Below are positions 7,035-14,940 of a stretch of DNA of 23,946 nt, piece after piece (within the stretch, counting starts at the first letter, position 1; each line of letters starts with the position of its first letter). The DNA is from Holosporaceae bacterium. GTDB lineage: Bacteria; Pseudomonadota; Alphaproteobacteria; UBA3830. Under the pieces are notes generated by a model. It saw only the letters and a program-made list of their open reading frames with translations, did no database searches and was not told the origin of the DNA. The stretch is from assembly GCA_031276835.1 (NCBI GenBank), contig JAISMI010000036.1, positions 1-23,946 on the forward strand. Direction: 5' to 3'. The translations under genes and the position numbers were made by a program.

Positions 7035-8959
7035 TTGAAATCATTTTGATTTTAACGGGACTGCTGGCAAGTTTTCTCTGCTATGCCCGCACGCACTTTT
7101 TCGCGATTTTTTTCGGCGATTTCAATATTAGATTTTTTGATACGGACGATTACATGACCATTGTCCGCATCCGTGATTTTTTTCGCCATTATGATTTGGC
7201 CAATTCCGTAATCGCCAGAGCCAATGTTCCATTTGGCGGAGATATGCATTGGACCCGCTTCTATGATTTTTTCCTAATTGTTCCATCTTTTATTTTGAAT
7301 TTATTTTTGGACTCCATAGATCAGGCCACAGAGTACGTCGGATTGTTAATATCTCCGGCTGTGAAATGCGTAAGCGTTATTTTGCTTTTCGATCTGTTCC
7401 AGAAAATTATGACGAAGCGGACGGCTTTTTTGGCGTCTCTTATATTTGCGGTTCAACCCGTAATAAATTACATAAATATGTTCGGTCGTCCAGATCATCA
7501 CGCTTTCATAATGCTTTTTATTATTATTTACGCCCATAACATTGCGCGGCTATGCCAATCCGGATTTAGCGACTATCGGAGCGCGCGGAATGCGGCCGTA
7601 ACGGCCGCCCTTTGCGTCTGGATATCGCCGGAGACTCTTATATTTCTGCTTTTATCGGAGGCCGTAATGTTTCTTTGTTTCTATAGCGATATAGAAAAAT
7701 TAATGGTTCTCTACAGGAAAAACGTTATTTCGGCGTGCGTCGTTGGGATCATTGTATTTTTATTCTGCAAAATAGACGTCGCGGACGCGCTATGCGTTGG
7801 AGCGTTGTCGTTAATTTCCTATCTTACGATAAAAGAATATCGTCCGTGGCACGTCGCGGCTTTCATGCTGTTGGCGGCGGCTTTTTCCACTCTGCCGGCG
7901 GTAGAATACGATAAAATTTCCGTTGTTCATGTCGGGTTGTACATGTGTATAGCGGTTTTTTTCGGATGCGCGCCGCTATATTGCGGAAAAATAACCTACT
8001 CTATTGCGGCGGGATGCGCCGTTAAATTGGCGTTTCTGTTCATGTTTCCGAAGTTTCTACAGGGAATGGAAGCGGACTTGGGCGAAACGCTAAAGGCAAT
8101 TTGGTTAGACGCCGAGGTCGACGAGTTAAAGTCTCCATATAGTTTCGGAAAAATGCCGTCTCTTTTTTTCAGTATATATATGCTGATATCGTCCGTTGCC
8201 ATTTACAATAAAATTCACGATTTGACGAGTAAAAAATTCGAAAATATGGACGCGACATGGTGGATTTTTGTGGTAGCCTGCTCCTGCTATCAAATACTCG
8301 CCATTATGGCGGACAGAATGCGGCCCGCCTATAGTTTAATGGGAATACCTTTGATTGTCGATCTTGCAATGAACGGAGCGCCGCTAAAATTTGCGCCAAA
8401 TTCTTTGAAAATTGCAATGGCTTGCTTTTTGACTTTGACGGTCGACATGAGCCAAAAATATGGTTACATATTAAAAACTTATTTTGCGAATTGGTCCGAA
8501 TTGCGGCAATTTTGCGAAGAAAAAAAAGAAGCCTACCGGCAGGAGGATAGATTTTTTAAATTTCTGGACGGCTTGGAGGCAAAACCGACGGTCATTCTAA
8601 CCTATCTGGGAAAATCGACGATGACTCTCTATTACACCAAACATAAGGTGGTTGCCGTTCCATATCATCGTCAAGGGCAGGGCATTCTTTCATTTTTTAC
8701 CGTTATAGAAAGCGACTATGACGAGAATAAAGTGAAGCAGATTCTATTAACCACCAATACTTCCTACATTTTTATATCGAAAACGATGTGCTACGCTACT
8801 CCAAGCGCAAGAAACAGCCTGGCCGGCATGATAGTTCGGGGAAACGTTCCCGATTGGATCGACGTCGTAAAGTTACCAGACGAATTTGAAGACGTTATAT
8901 TGGTAAAAATAAATCAGAATAAATTACTTATGCCGCGAATCTCTTTAGACGGAGCTTAA
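7013..8959 (+). CDS. STT3/PglB-like GT-C membrane protein (probable polyprenol-linked glycosyl transferase)
   Basis: Polytopic membrane protein of 648 residues, with about a dozen hydrophobic segments over residues 8-470 and a soluble C-terminal part of about 170 residues. The first external loop carries an acidic DTDD motif (residues 43-46) followed by GGDMHWTRFYDF, and a later loop has GRPDHH (159-163); these resemble the metal-binding DxD and DHH-type motifs of oligosaccharyltransferase STT3/PglB and related GT-C enzymes. A WWDYG signature was not found, so true oligosaccharyltransferase activity is doubtful. Alphaproteobacteria have uncharacterised proteins with the same DDAM...MHWSR...GRxDHH pattern, which this probably belongs to. 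The stop shares a TTAA with the convergent gene downstream. Substrate unknown. Confidence 0.7.
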   Translation: MRLKRYKFEIILILTGLLASFLCYARTHFFAIFFGDFNIRFFDTDDYMTIVRIRDFFRHYDLANSVIARANVPFGGDMHWTRFYDFFLIVPSFILNLFLDSIDQATEYVGLLISPAVKCVSVILLFDLFQKIMTKRTAFLASLIFAVQPVINYINMFGRPDHHAFIMLFIIIYAHNIARLCQSGFSDYRSARNAAVTAALCVWISPETLIFLLLSEAVMFLCFYSDIEKLMVLYRKNVISACVVGIIVFLFCKIDVADALCVGALSLISYLTIKEYRPWHVAAFMLLAAAFSTLPAVEYDKISVVHVGLYMCIAVFFGCAPLYCGKITYSIAAGCAVKLAFLFMFPKFLQGMEADLGETLKAIWLDAEVDELKSPYSFGKMPSLFFSIYMLISSVAIYNKIHDLTSKKFENMDATWWIFVVACSCYQILAIMADRMRPAYSLMGIPLIVDLAMNGAPLKFAPNSLKIAMACFLTLTVDMSQKYGYILKTYFANWSELRQFCEEKKEAYRQEDRFFKFLDGLEAKPTVILTYLGKSTMTLYYTKHKVVAVPYHRQGQGILSFFTVIESDYDENKVKQILLTTNTSYIFISKTMCYATPSARNSLAGMIVRGNVPDWIDVVKLPDEFEDVILVKINQNKLLMPRISLDGA

Positions 8960-9831
8960 GTCTTCTGGTCTAGAATTTCCAGGCGATGACGTTTGATGAT
9001 TTGTAGCACCAGTTTCTGATAATTTTTATCGGTTCCATAGTCCCGTATAAATGAGGATAACTTGACGCCGTCGATTTTTGAGGATTCTTTCATCATGATT
9101 TCTCGCCGTTTTCTAAATTCATGGTAGCAGTTTCTGACGTTGAGAGTTTTCATATAGGCAATGACGCAGTTAAACAAATTATCAAATTTTAACAGGTTCG
9201 TATTCGATTCCATCAGTCCGAAATAGGCGTTACGGCGATGAATTGTCGGATTACTTCCAAATTTGCTCTCAAGAGTCGCCTGCGCTACGGCTAGAGAAAC
9301 CGGAACCGGCGCTACCCTTAGTAGCAACTCGGAAAAGTCTCGAGTTTGATAGAATCGACAGATTTTTCTAAATCGCTCTGATTCGCTAGGGGTTAATTTT
9401 TGTGATTTTCGTTGTTTTTCCTGAATATAAAAAACGAATTTGCGCTGCTCTTTTACAATTTCATTCGCCTTGCCGACGGCGGAGGCGATCGCTCTTACAA
9501 AAAAGTCTCGGTCCGATTTCGCCGCCGAATTGATGAGGGGAATGCCCGTTAAAGCGAAATTAGGGACTTTATCCAGATTTACTTTTCGTAAAATTTTATG
9601 ATATTGGGCGTCCAGAAATTTATCGATTTTATGGCACAGGAAAATTTCGTCTCTGATGTTGCTAGAACGTTTGACCGCGGGCTGCGTCGAAGGAGAAACT
9701 TGCGACGTCGCCGAAACTTCGCGTTCCGCAACGTACGATTTGCAAGATTGCTCTAGAATTCCTCTGTTGATGTTATGAAGCGTCGCAATAAATAATATCA
9801 AACAAACGGGAACAAATAGACGAAAAATCAT
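8956..9831 (-). CDS. Bax/FlgJ-like glucosaminidase-domain protein
   Basis: Predicted exported peptidoglycan hydrolase of 291 residues. Residues about 2-17 form an uncleaved anchor or signal peptide, followed by a Ser/Thr/Pro-rich linker (about 38-58) and a C-terminal glucosaminidase (Pfam PF01832 type) domain. The catalytic glutamate is probably E188 in AQATLESKFGS, followed by the NAYFGLM block that matches the NxFGI motif of E. coli Bax and FlgJ. The family hydrolyses the GlcNAc-MurNAc backbone of the wall. The start codon overlaps the stop of the upstream NifU-like gene (ATGA), so both are likely transcribed together. Its stop sits on the same TTAA as that of the convergent STT3-like gene, leaving no room for a separate terminator. 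Confidence 0.85.
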   Translation of the reverse strand: MIFRLFVPVCLILFIATLHNINRGILEQSCKSYVAEREVSATSQVSPSTQPAVKRSSNIRDEIFLCHKIDKFLDAQYHKILRKVNLDKVPNFALTGIPLINSAAKSDRDFFVRAIASAVGKANEIVKEQRKFVFYIQEKQRKSQKLTPSESERFRKICRFYQTRDFSELLLRVAPVPVSLAVAQATLESKFGSNPTIHRRNAYFGLMESNTNLLKFDNLFNCVIAYMKTLNVRNCYHEFRKRREIMMKESSKIDGVKLSSFIRDYGTDKNYQKLVLQIIKRHRLEILDQKT

Positions 9832-10070
9832 TCGCTCGGAACCACGAATATATCTTCAGATACAATCTGGCGCAGCGTTCTTTCAATGCCGTATTTCATT
9901 GTTTCCCGAGCCCGAGGACAACCGGAGCAGGCCCCAAGTAATTTTATCAGCAGGGCGTTGCCTTTTAATGAAACGATTTCCATATCTCCGCCGTCCATTT
10001 GCAGCGATGGTTTGATATGCTGATCAACCGCGTCCATTATTTTTTTCAGTAGATTATTATCGCAATCCAT
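9828..10070 (-). CDS. NifU C-terminal-domain Fe-S scaffold protein
   Basis: Small Fe-S cluster carrier of 80 residues consisting of one NifU C-terminal (Nfu) domain. The cluster-binding CxxC is in GACSGCPRA, preceded by the family block LQMDGGDMEIV. I start it at ATG 10070, since GAGGT lies just upstream with five-base spacing. A longer frame with a TTG at 10124 is rejected because that TTG forms part of a -35 element (TTGAAG, 17 bases, TATAGT) that would drive this gene. It is divergent from recA and overlaps the glucosaminidase gene downstream. It lacks the N-terminal Nfu_N domain of longer alphaproteobacterial NfuA proteins. Confidence 0.92.
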   Translation of the reverse strand: MDCDNNLLKKIMDAVDQHIKPSLQMDGGDMEIVSLKGNALLIKLLGACSGCPRARETMKYGIERTLRQIVSEDIFVVPSE

Positions 10071-10095
10071 TTCGACCTCATAGGTTAATTTTTTC

Positions 10096-10124
10096 ACTAT
10101 AATTGATGGCGCCAAATTCTTCAA
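10096..10124 (-). promoter_or_regulatory. Sigma70-like promoter for the NifU-like/glucosaminidase pair
   Basis: On the minus strand, TTGAAG (10124-10119), a 17-base spacer and TATAGT (10101-10096) stand about 26 bases before the ATG at 10070. Each hexamer matches the consensus at four or five of six positions and the spacing is optimal. Confidence 0.6.
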
Positions 10125-10129
10125 GCTTA

Positions 10130-10159
10130 TTGACTATTCGCGATTTAAAACGGTATCAT
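10130..10159 (+). promoter_or_regulatory. Sigma70-like promoter for recA
   Basis: TTGACT at 10130-10135, an 18-base spacer and TATCAT at 10154-10159, about 27 bases before the recA ATG. AGGA at 10175-10178 serves as ribosome binding site. The -35 lies only five bases from the divergent -35 of the NifU-like gene, so the two promoters are back to back. No GTTC-N7-GTTC (alphaproteobacterial) or CTGT-N8-ACAG (enterobacterial) LexA box is visible. Confidence 0.6.
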
Positions 10160-10186
10160 CGGTGAGTTTTATAAAGGATCAATTTT

Positions 10187-11200
10187 ATGGACAAAGAAAA
10201 AGCGCTTGAGGCGGCATTAACCCAAATAGAAAAAGCTTTTGGAAAGGGATCCATCATGAAGCTGGGGCAGCGGGGAAGCGTAGTGGATATCGAAACTATT
10301 TCCAGCGGTTCCATAGGATTGGATATGGCTCTTGGAGTCGGAGGATTTCCCAAGGGGCGTATTATTGAAATTTTTGGTCCGGAAAGCTCTGGAAAAACTA
10401 CTTTGGCGCTGCATGCCGTTGCGGAGTCTCAGAAAAAAGGCGGCTCCTGCGCCTACATAGACGCGGAACACGCTCTTGATCCAGTTTACGCTCGGAATCT
10501 AGGCGTAAACGTCGATTCATTGATATTGTCGCAGCCGGATACCGGAGAACAGGCGTTGGAAATCGCCGATACGCTGGTTCGTTCCGGAGCCGTCGACGTA
10601 TTGGTGGTGGATAGCGTAGCCGCCTTAGTCCCAAAGGCCGAAATAGAAGGCGAAATGGGGGATTCTCACATGGGATTACAAGCCCGCCTGATGAGTCAAG
10701 CGTTGCGTAAATTGACCGCCACTGTTTCGAAATCAAATTGCATAATGATTTTCATAAATCAGATCAGAATGAAAATTGGGGTTTTCTTTGGAAATCCAGA
10801 AACAACCACCGGCGGTAACGCGTTGAAATTTTATGCGTCCGTAAGATTGGATATTCGCAGAACCAGCACGTTAAAGGAAAAAGATCAGGCCGTCGGCAAT
10901 CAAGTTCGGGTTAAAGTCGTGAAAAATAAGGTTGCTCCTCCATTTAAGGTCGTCGATTTCGATATTATATACGGAGAAGGAATATCCAAAAATGGAGAAC
11001 TGTTGGATATCGGAGTAAATATCGGAGTCGTGGAAAAATCCGGCGCCTGGTATGCTTTTGAAGGACAGAAACTTGGTCAGGGAAAAGAAGCCGCTCGTCA
11101 GTTCCTTAAGGAAAATCAAACCGTGGCGAATAAAATTGAACAAATAATTCGCAATAACGGAGAATTGGTTTCGGGAGTAACGGAGATAATCGCCGAGTAA
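10187..11200 (+). CDS. recA: Recombinase RecA
   Basis: ATP-dependent recombinase for strand exchange and SOS coprotease activity. It has 337 residues. The Walker A GPESSGKT spans residues 64-71, the Walker B VLVVDS block and the L1 region [11 protein letters not shown] follow, and the L2 region [15 protein letters not shown] is intact. The C-terminus stops after GVTEIIAE, so the long acidic tail that modulates E. coli RecA is nearly absent, as in some other reduced-genome alphaproteobacteria. AGGA eight bases before the ATG supports the start. Transcribed from its own promoter, convergent with the receiver-kinase gene downstream. Confidence 0.98.
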   Translation: MDKEKALEAALTQIEKAFGKGSIMKLGQRGSVVDIETISSGSIGLDMALGVGGFPKGRIIEIFGPESSGKTTLALHAVAESQKKGGSCAYIDAEHALDPVYARNLGVNVDSLILSQPDTGEQALEIADTLVRSGAVDVLVVDSVAALVPKAEIEGEMGDSHMGLQARLMSQALRKLTATVSKSNCIMIFINQIRMKIGVFFGNPETTTGGNALKFYASVRLDIRRTSTLKEKDQAVGNQVRVKVVKNKVAPPFKVVDFDIIYGEGISKNGELLDIGVNIGVVEKSGAWYAFEGQKLGQGKEAARQFLKENQTVANKIEQIIRNNGELVSGVTEIIAE

Positions 11201-11225
11201 ATGGTTTTTATGCGAAAATATTTAC
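11197..11225. terminator. Weak AT-rich inverted repeat between convergent recA and receiver-kinase genes
   Basis: GTAAAT (11197-11202) and ATTTAC (11220-11225) are reverse complements, with an inner TTTT/AAAA pair at 11205-11208 and 11215-11218. The repeat covers the recA stop codon and reaches the last codons of the minus-strand gene. It could act as a weak bidirectional terminator, but the stem is AT-rich and has no clean T-tract. Confidence 0.3.
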
Positions 11226-12451
11226 TTGTTTAGTTGTATCCTGAATTCTGCGAACTCATTTTCTATGGAATGCACCGAAATAGCGCCGGAATGCTCGTGA
11301 ATTACTTCTTTTGCCGTTGATAATCCCAGTCCAGGTCCTGTGCCTTCTGGTTTGGTGGTGAAGAAAGGCGCAAAAATTTTGTCCTCTATCTCCTGTTTTA
11401 TGCCAGTTCCATTATCGTAGATGATAATTTCCACATATAGAGGATTGTTTTCCGTTTTTATTCGTATTTTGGCCAAAGATATGTCATCAAATTTATTGAT
11501 GACAGAGTAGATAGCGTTGTCCAATATATTGTAAATCGCTTTACTGAAGGATTGGGTTGATATAGGAATATGAGGCACCGCATTGTCGAACTCCGTCTGT
11601 ATTGTCGGTAGCGTCGTGATTCCATTTATCTTGTAGGAGGCCAGCAGCATAGTGATTGTCTGGGCGATGATCTTATTAATGTTGCCAGGATGCTTCTTTC
11701 CGCTGGACGTGCTTGATTGATCCAACATAAATCTAATAATTTTATCGGCATTTTTGCCGTATTCGGATATCTTCGTTACGTTAGACTGGAATTTTTTGAG
11801 ATGATCAAAAATGGACGTGTAGAATTCTTCCGGCACTATGGTCTTATTGCTTTCTATTTTCTCCACTAGTTCATCGCAGATTTCAGAGCTAACGTCGGCG
11901 AAATTAATTATAAAATTCAGCGGATTTTTCAATTCCTGAGAAATCGAACTTACCAATACGCCCAACGACGCCATTTTTTCTTGGGCTACTATTTGTTTTT
12001 GTCCCTGTTCGATTTTGGCGAGATATGAAATTTCTTTATCGTGCGCCTCTTTTTTGGAAATACAGTTTGCTAATCTTGCCCGCAATAGGGTTTGATTTAA
12101 AGGTTTTATTAGATAATCTTCCGCTCCGGCCTCTATGCATTTTACGACCCATCCGATATCGTTGTCGCTGGAGATCATTATAACCGGAATGGAGCGGTAT
12201 AAAACGTTTTTCTTTAGATCCACTAAAAAATCATGGCTATTGGTTCCGCCAATGAACATATTTAAAAAGATTACGTCCACTTGATATTTTCCCAAAATTT
12301 CAATAGCTTGATTGGAATTTTCCGACAATAAAACGTCGTGTCCGTATATGGAGAGTCTCCGTTTCAATAGAGCTCGCGTGCTTTCGTTTTCGTCTACGAC
12401 GAGAATTTTTGCCGGTTTTTGGGTAAAATGTAATGTGTCTATGTCTTCCAT
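11222..12451 (-). CDS. Receiver-histidine kinase-like protein with both phosphotransfer residues replaced
   Basis: Cytoplasmic protein of 409 residues without membrane segments. Residues 14-130 form a receiver domain: acidic pair D20-E21, Ser94 and Lys116 are present, but the phospho-acceptor position is Asn64 (IFLNMF; codon AAT). A coiled linker (about 130-160) leads to a dimerisation/H-box segment where the phospho-histidine of xHExxNP is Gln172 (SQELKNPLNF; codon CAG). The ATP-binding domain looks intact: N-box NILDNA (308-313), G1 DNGTG (346-350), F-box FAPFFTTK (360-367), G2 GPGLGLS (372-378). So ATP binding is likely, while neither autophosphorylation nor receiver phosphorylation in the standard way is. 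I infer a pseudokinase/pseudoreceiver acting as a conformational switch or partner. It is divergent from the cyclase gene, 124 bases apart. Confidence 0.88.
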   Translation of the reverse strand: MEDIDTLHFTQKPAKILVVDENESTRALLKRRLSIYGHDVLLSENSNQAIEILGKYQVDVIFLNMFIGGTNSHDFLVDLKKNVLYRSIPVIMISSDNDIGWVVKCIEAGAEDYLIKPLNQTLLRARLANCISKKEAHDKEISYLAKIEQGQKQIVAQEKMASLGVLVSSISQELKNPLNFIINFADVSSEICDELVEKIESNKTIVPEEFYTSIFDHLKKFQSNVTKISEYGKNADKIIRFMLDQSSTSSGKKHPGNINKIIAQTITMLLASYKINGITTLPTIQTEFDNAVPHIPISTQSFSKAIYNILDNAIYSVINKFDDISLAKIRIKTENNPLYVEIIIYDNGTGIKQEIEDKIFAPFFTTKPEGTGPGLGLSTAKEVIHEHSGAISVHSIENEFAEFRIQLNK

Positions 12452-12575
12452 TTTTATTTTTCCAAATATTTAATTGAATTTTACAATAATAAAGTTAAAG
12501 AAAGTCTAATTTTTTTACGAGACGTTAATTTTTTTTGATTATACTTGTTTTGTTAGGTTTAAAATGAGGTGAATT

Positions 12576-14678
12576 GTGACAGAAGAAACGGAAAATGGCA
12601 AAGAAAGTAAAAATATATCTTCCCAAATAGAAAAAAATAACGACTCCATTGCGGAGAAAAAAACGAAAGAAATTTCAACCGCAATATCTTTCGTTGAGGA
12701 TGACGAGTTGGAAGACGCGGAAGACGAGGAAGACGAATCGGAGACGGCCAATAAAACCTGCGACGCCGTCGAAGCGCAAATTAAAACTTTGATTGGAACC
12801 GGTCATATGTTTAAGGCTCACGTAATAGCCAAAAAAGCGTTTCAGAAGCATCCTGAAAATGCAAATCTTGCCCAAGCCTACGCTCTTGTTTTATTAAAGA
12901 CTGGGGCTCTGGAGGAATCCAAGAAACTTGTGTATCAAATTCTTGGAATTGTTCCGCAAAAGGACGATGCGACGGACGCAATGATGATCACCGTGGAGGA
13001 TTTGTTGACTTGCAAATTTTTAACGCAAGGGTGTCCGGAGGTAATGGCGAACATAGGACATATTTTTAAGGAGTCCTGGAAATATTCACACCATTGTCGC
13101 GATCTTGAAATATCGAGAGAATTGTATATGGCCTCTTTCCGGAAGAATAAAACGACGCGCACCGGCATTAACGCGGCATGGTTGTCCTGGTTAACCGGAG
13201 ACGACGCCATGGCTAAACAATTGGCGACCGAAGTTTTGAAATTACTGCCTCAGTTTGGGCTGGAGTCCTCTTTTTCGGACTTGACCAATGGGGCGGAAGC
13301 TCAATTGCTGCTTGGACGGGAAGACGACGCCTGTAGATTTTACGAAGAAGCCATGAAACAGAGCGCCAACGAAAATTACATCTCCATTGTTACGGCTCGG
13401 CAGCAGTTGTATTTTTTAAAGGAAGCCGGATTTAAAGTTCCCCACGAAACCCTGGAAATTTTAGCGCCGCCGACAATTGTTGTATTTACCGGACATGCGA
13501 TAGATCATCCAAGTTTTCAGATTTCTCTGTTTCCTCAGGAAATAGAAGAGGACGTAAAACGCGTCATTACGGAAAAATTGCAGAGTATTAATGCAAAAAT
13601 AGGCTATAGTTCCGCCTCCTGCGGCGCGGATATTATATTTATCGAAGCGTTGCAAAGTTTGGGAGGGGAAATAAACATCATATTGCCGTTTGCCATTTCC
13701 GATTTCATAGAAAATAACGTGAGACATGCCGGACCTCGTTGGGAAAAGAGATTCGAGCGAATTCTTGAGAGCGCCCATTCCGTAAGTTTCTCCTGTGAAG
13801 ACAGATACCTAGGTCACGATATGCTCTATAGATTTTCCAATCATGTTATGCACGGCAGCGCCGTCATGCGCGGAAAGTTCTTGACGACGGAACCGCATTT
13901 GATGGCCGTTTGGCATTCCAGAACGGATTCGGCGCCAGGCGGGCCGGCGGACTTCATAGATCGATGGACCAACATCAGTACGCTGCATCTGATAGATCTG
14001 GACGAATTCGGAGAAACCGAAAACGCCGTTGAAAAAATAGACCTATCGCTTATTCAGCCTCAAAAATCTTCGTTGGCTTTCGATCCGTTTATATCCCAAT
14101 CGCCGGATCGCATTATAAAGTCCATGATGTTTTCCGATTTATCCGGATATAGTAAGTTGCAGGACGAGCATATTCCGTCGTTTTTGGATTTTCTCGAAAA
14201 ACTCAACGCCGCCATCGAAAAAGTTGGGGTTTCATTGGAGTCTCTGAATACATGGGGAGACGCGGTATTCGCTGTCGCCGGAAGCGCCATTAAAATTGCC
14301 GATTTTGGTCTGCAATATTGCGATATCATCGAAAGTTTAGGAAAAAAATATCCGGAATTTCCTTTTCCGATAAAGGCGAGAATTTCATTGCATTCCGGAC
14401 CGGTGTTTTTGGCGCAGGATCCTTTCATTAAAAAAGTGAATTTCTACGGCGGTCATATTAATCGAGCGGCGAGACTTGAGCCGGTCACCGCCGTTGGACA
14501 GGTTTATGCTACGCAGCAATTTATCGCTCTGCTCTACGGAGAAACCAACGATGAACGCAATGAATACATACAAAAAGGTCTGAAGTATTATGAAAAATAC
14601 TCGACCGAATACGTCGGAGTAGTTTCGCTGGCAAAAAGTTTCGGTCAGCAGGAGGTATATCATTTGCGCTGGAAATAA
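12576..14678 (+). CDS. TPR / SLOG-like / class III nucleotide cyclase fusion protein
   Basis: Cytoplasmic signalling protein of 700 residues. The GTG start at 12576 follows GAGGTG at 12566-12571. An acidic low-complexity segment (about 41-57) precedes a helical, TPR-like region (about 62-290). Residues about 299-475 look like a Rossmann-type nucleotide-binding domain (VVFTGHAID at 302-310, SASCGADIIFIEA at 346-358, IILPF) of the kind that accompanies alphaproteobacterial TPR-cyclase proteins; assignment to SLOG is inference. Residues 510-690 are a class III cyclase homology domain: metal-binding D521 (FSDLSG) and D562 (WGDAVF), transition-state N629 and R633 (NRAARLEP). The adenine-selecting Lys/Asp positions appear to be Asn instead, so the nucleotide made (cAMP, cGMP or other) cannot be read from sequence. 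Confidence 0.82.
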   Translation: MTEETENGKESKNISSQIEKNNDSIAEKKTKEISTAISFVEDDELEDAEDEEDESETANKTCDAVEAQIKTLIGTGHMFKAHVIAKKAFQKHPENANLAQAYALVLLKTGALEESKKLVYQILGIVPQKDDATDAMMITVEDLLTCKFLTQGCPEVMANIGHIFKESWKYSHHCRDLEISRELYMASFRKNKTTRTGINAAWLSWLTGDDAMAKQLATEVLKLLPQFGLESSFSDLTNGAEAQLLLGREDDACRFYEEAMKQSANENYISIVTARQQLYFLKEAGFKVPHETLEILAPPTIVVFTGHAIDHPSFQISLFPQEIEEDVKRVITEKLQSINAKIGYSSASCGADIIFIEALQSLGGEINIILPFAISDFIENNVRHAGPRWEKRFERILESAHSVSFSCEDRYLGHDMLYRFSNHVMHGSAVMRGKFLTTEPHLMAVWHSRTDSAPGGPADFIDRWTNISTLHLIDLDEFGETENAVEKIDLSLIQPQKSSLAFDPFISQSPDRIIKSMMFSDLSGYSKLQDEHIPSFLDFLEKLNAAIEKVGVSLESLNTWGDAVFAVAGSAIKIADFGLQYCDIIESLGKKYPEFPFPIKARISLHSGPVFLAQDPFIKKVNFYGGHINRAARLEPVTAVGQVYATQQFIALLYGETNDERNEYIQKGLKYYEKYSTEYVGVVSLAKSFGQQEVYHLRWK

Positions 14679-14873
14679 TAAATGCTGTGATTCCAAGGGA
14701 ATTGACGACTAAAAGCGGACTAATTCAATAAGATGGATTGATTTTTCAGTCTTTCGTGAAATGCAAAAAAGCAATTGGCGAATTTTTTTAAACATCGGGG
14801 AATCTGCAAGTTCGCAAATCCGTGTCCATCCAACTAACGACAATTTTCAGCCGTCAATTCCGTAATTCTTGCA

Positions 14874-14893
14874 TAACGATCGTCCGTTCGTTA
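14874..14893. promoter_or_regulatory. Inverted repeat upstream of mvaD (operator or weak terminator)
   Basis: TAACGA (14874-14879) pairs with TCGTTA (14888-14893), with inner CG/CG complementarity, and is followed by TTATTTTTA. It could be a terminator for the cyclase gene. It also lies between a poor -35 (TTGCAT, 14869-14874) and -10 (TATTTT, 14892-14897), 47 bases before mvaD, so an operator is possible. The rest of the 262-base gap (14679-14940) shows no convincing gene. Confidence 0.35.
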
Positions 14894-14940
14894 TTTTTAT
14901 AAAGTCGAAAGAATGGAAATAATTGGAAAGAAAATCTCTA

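Noticed and set aside
10071..10124. N-terminal extension of the NifU-like protein from a TTG start at 10124.
   Set aside because: The TTG belongs to a good -35 element, the -10 lies inside the extension, and ATG 10070 has a strong GAGGT site.
10125..10186. Possible SOS/LexA box before recA.
   Set aside because: No GTTC-N7-GTTC or CTGT-N8-ACAG pattern could be found on either strand.
14761..14865. A 34-codon ATG frame in the cyclase-mvaD gap (plus strand).
   Set aside because: No convincing ribosome binding site, no recognisable motif, and composition like non-coding sequence; not supported as a gene.
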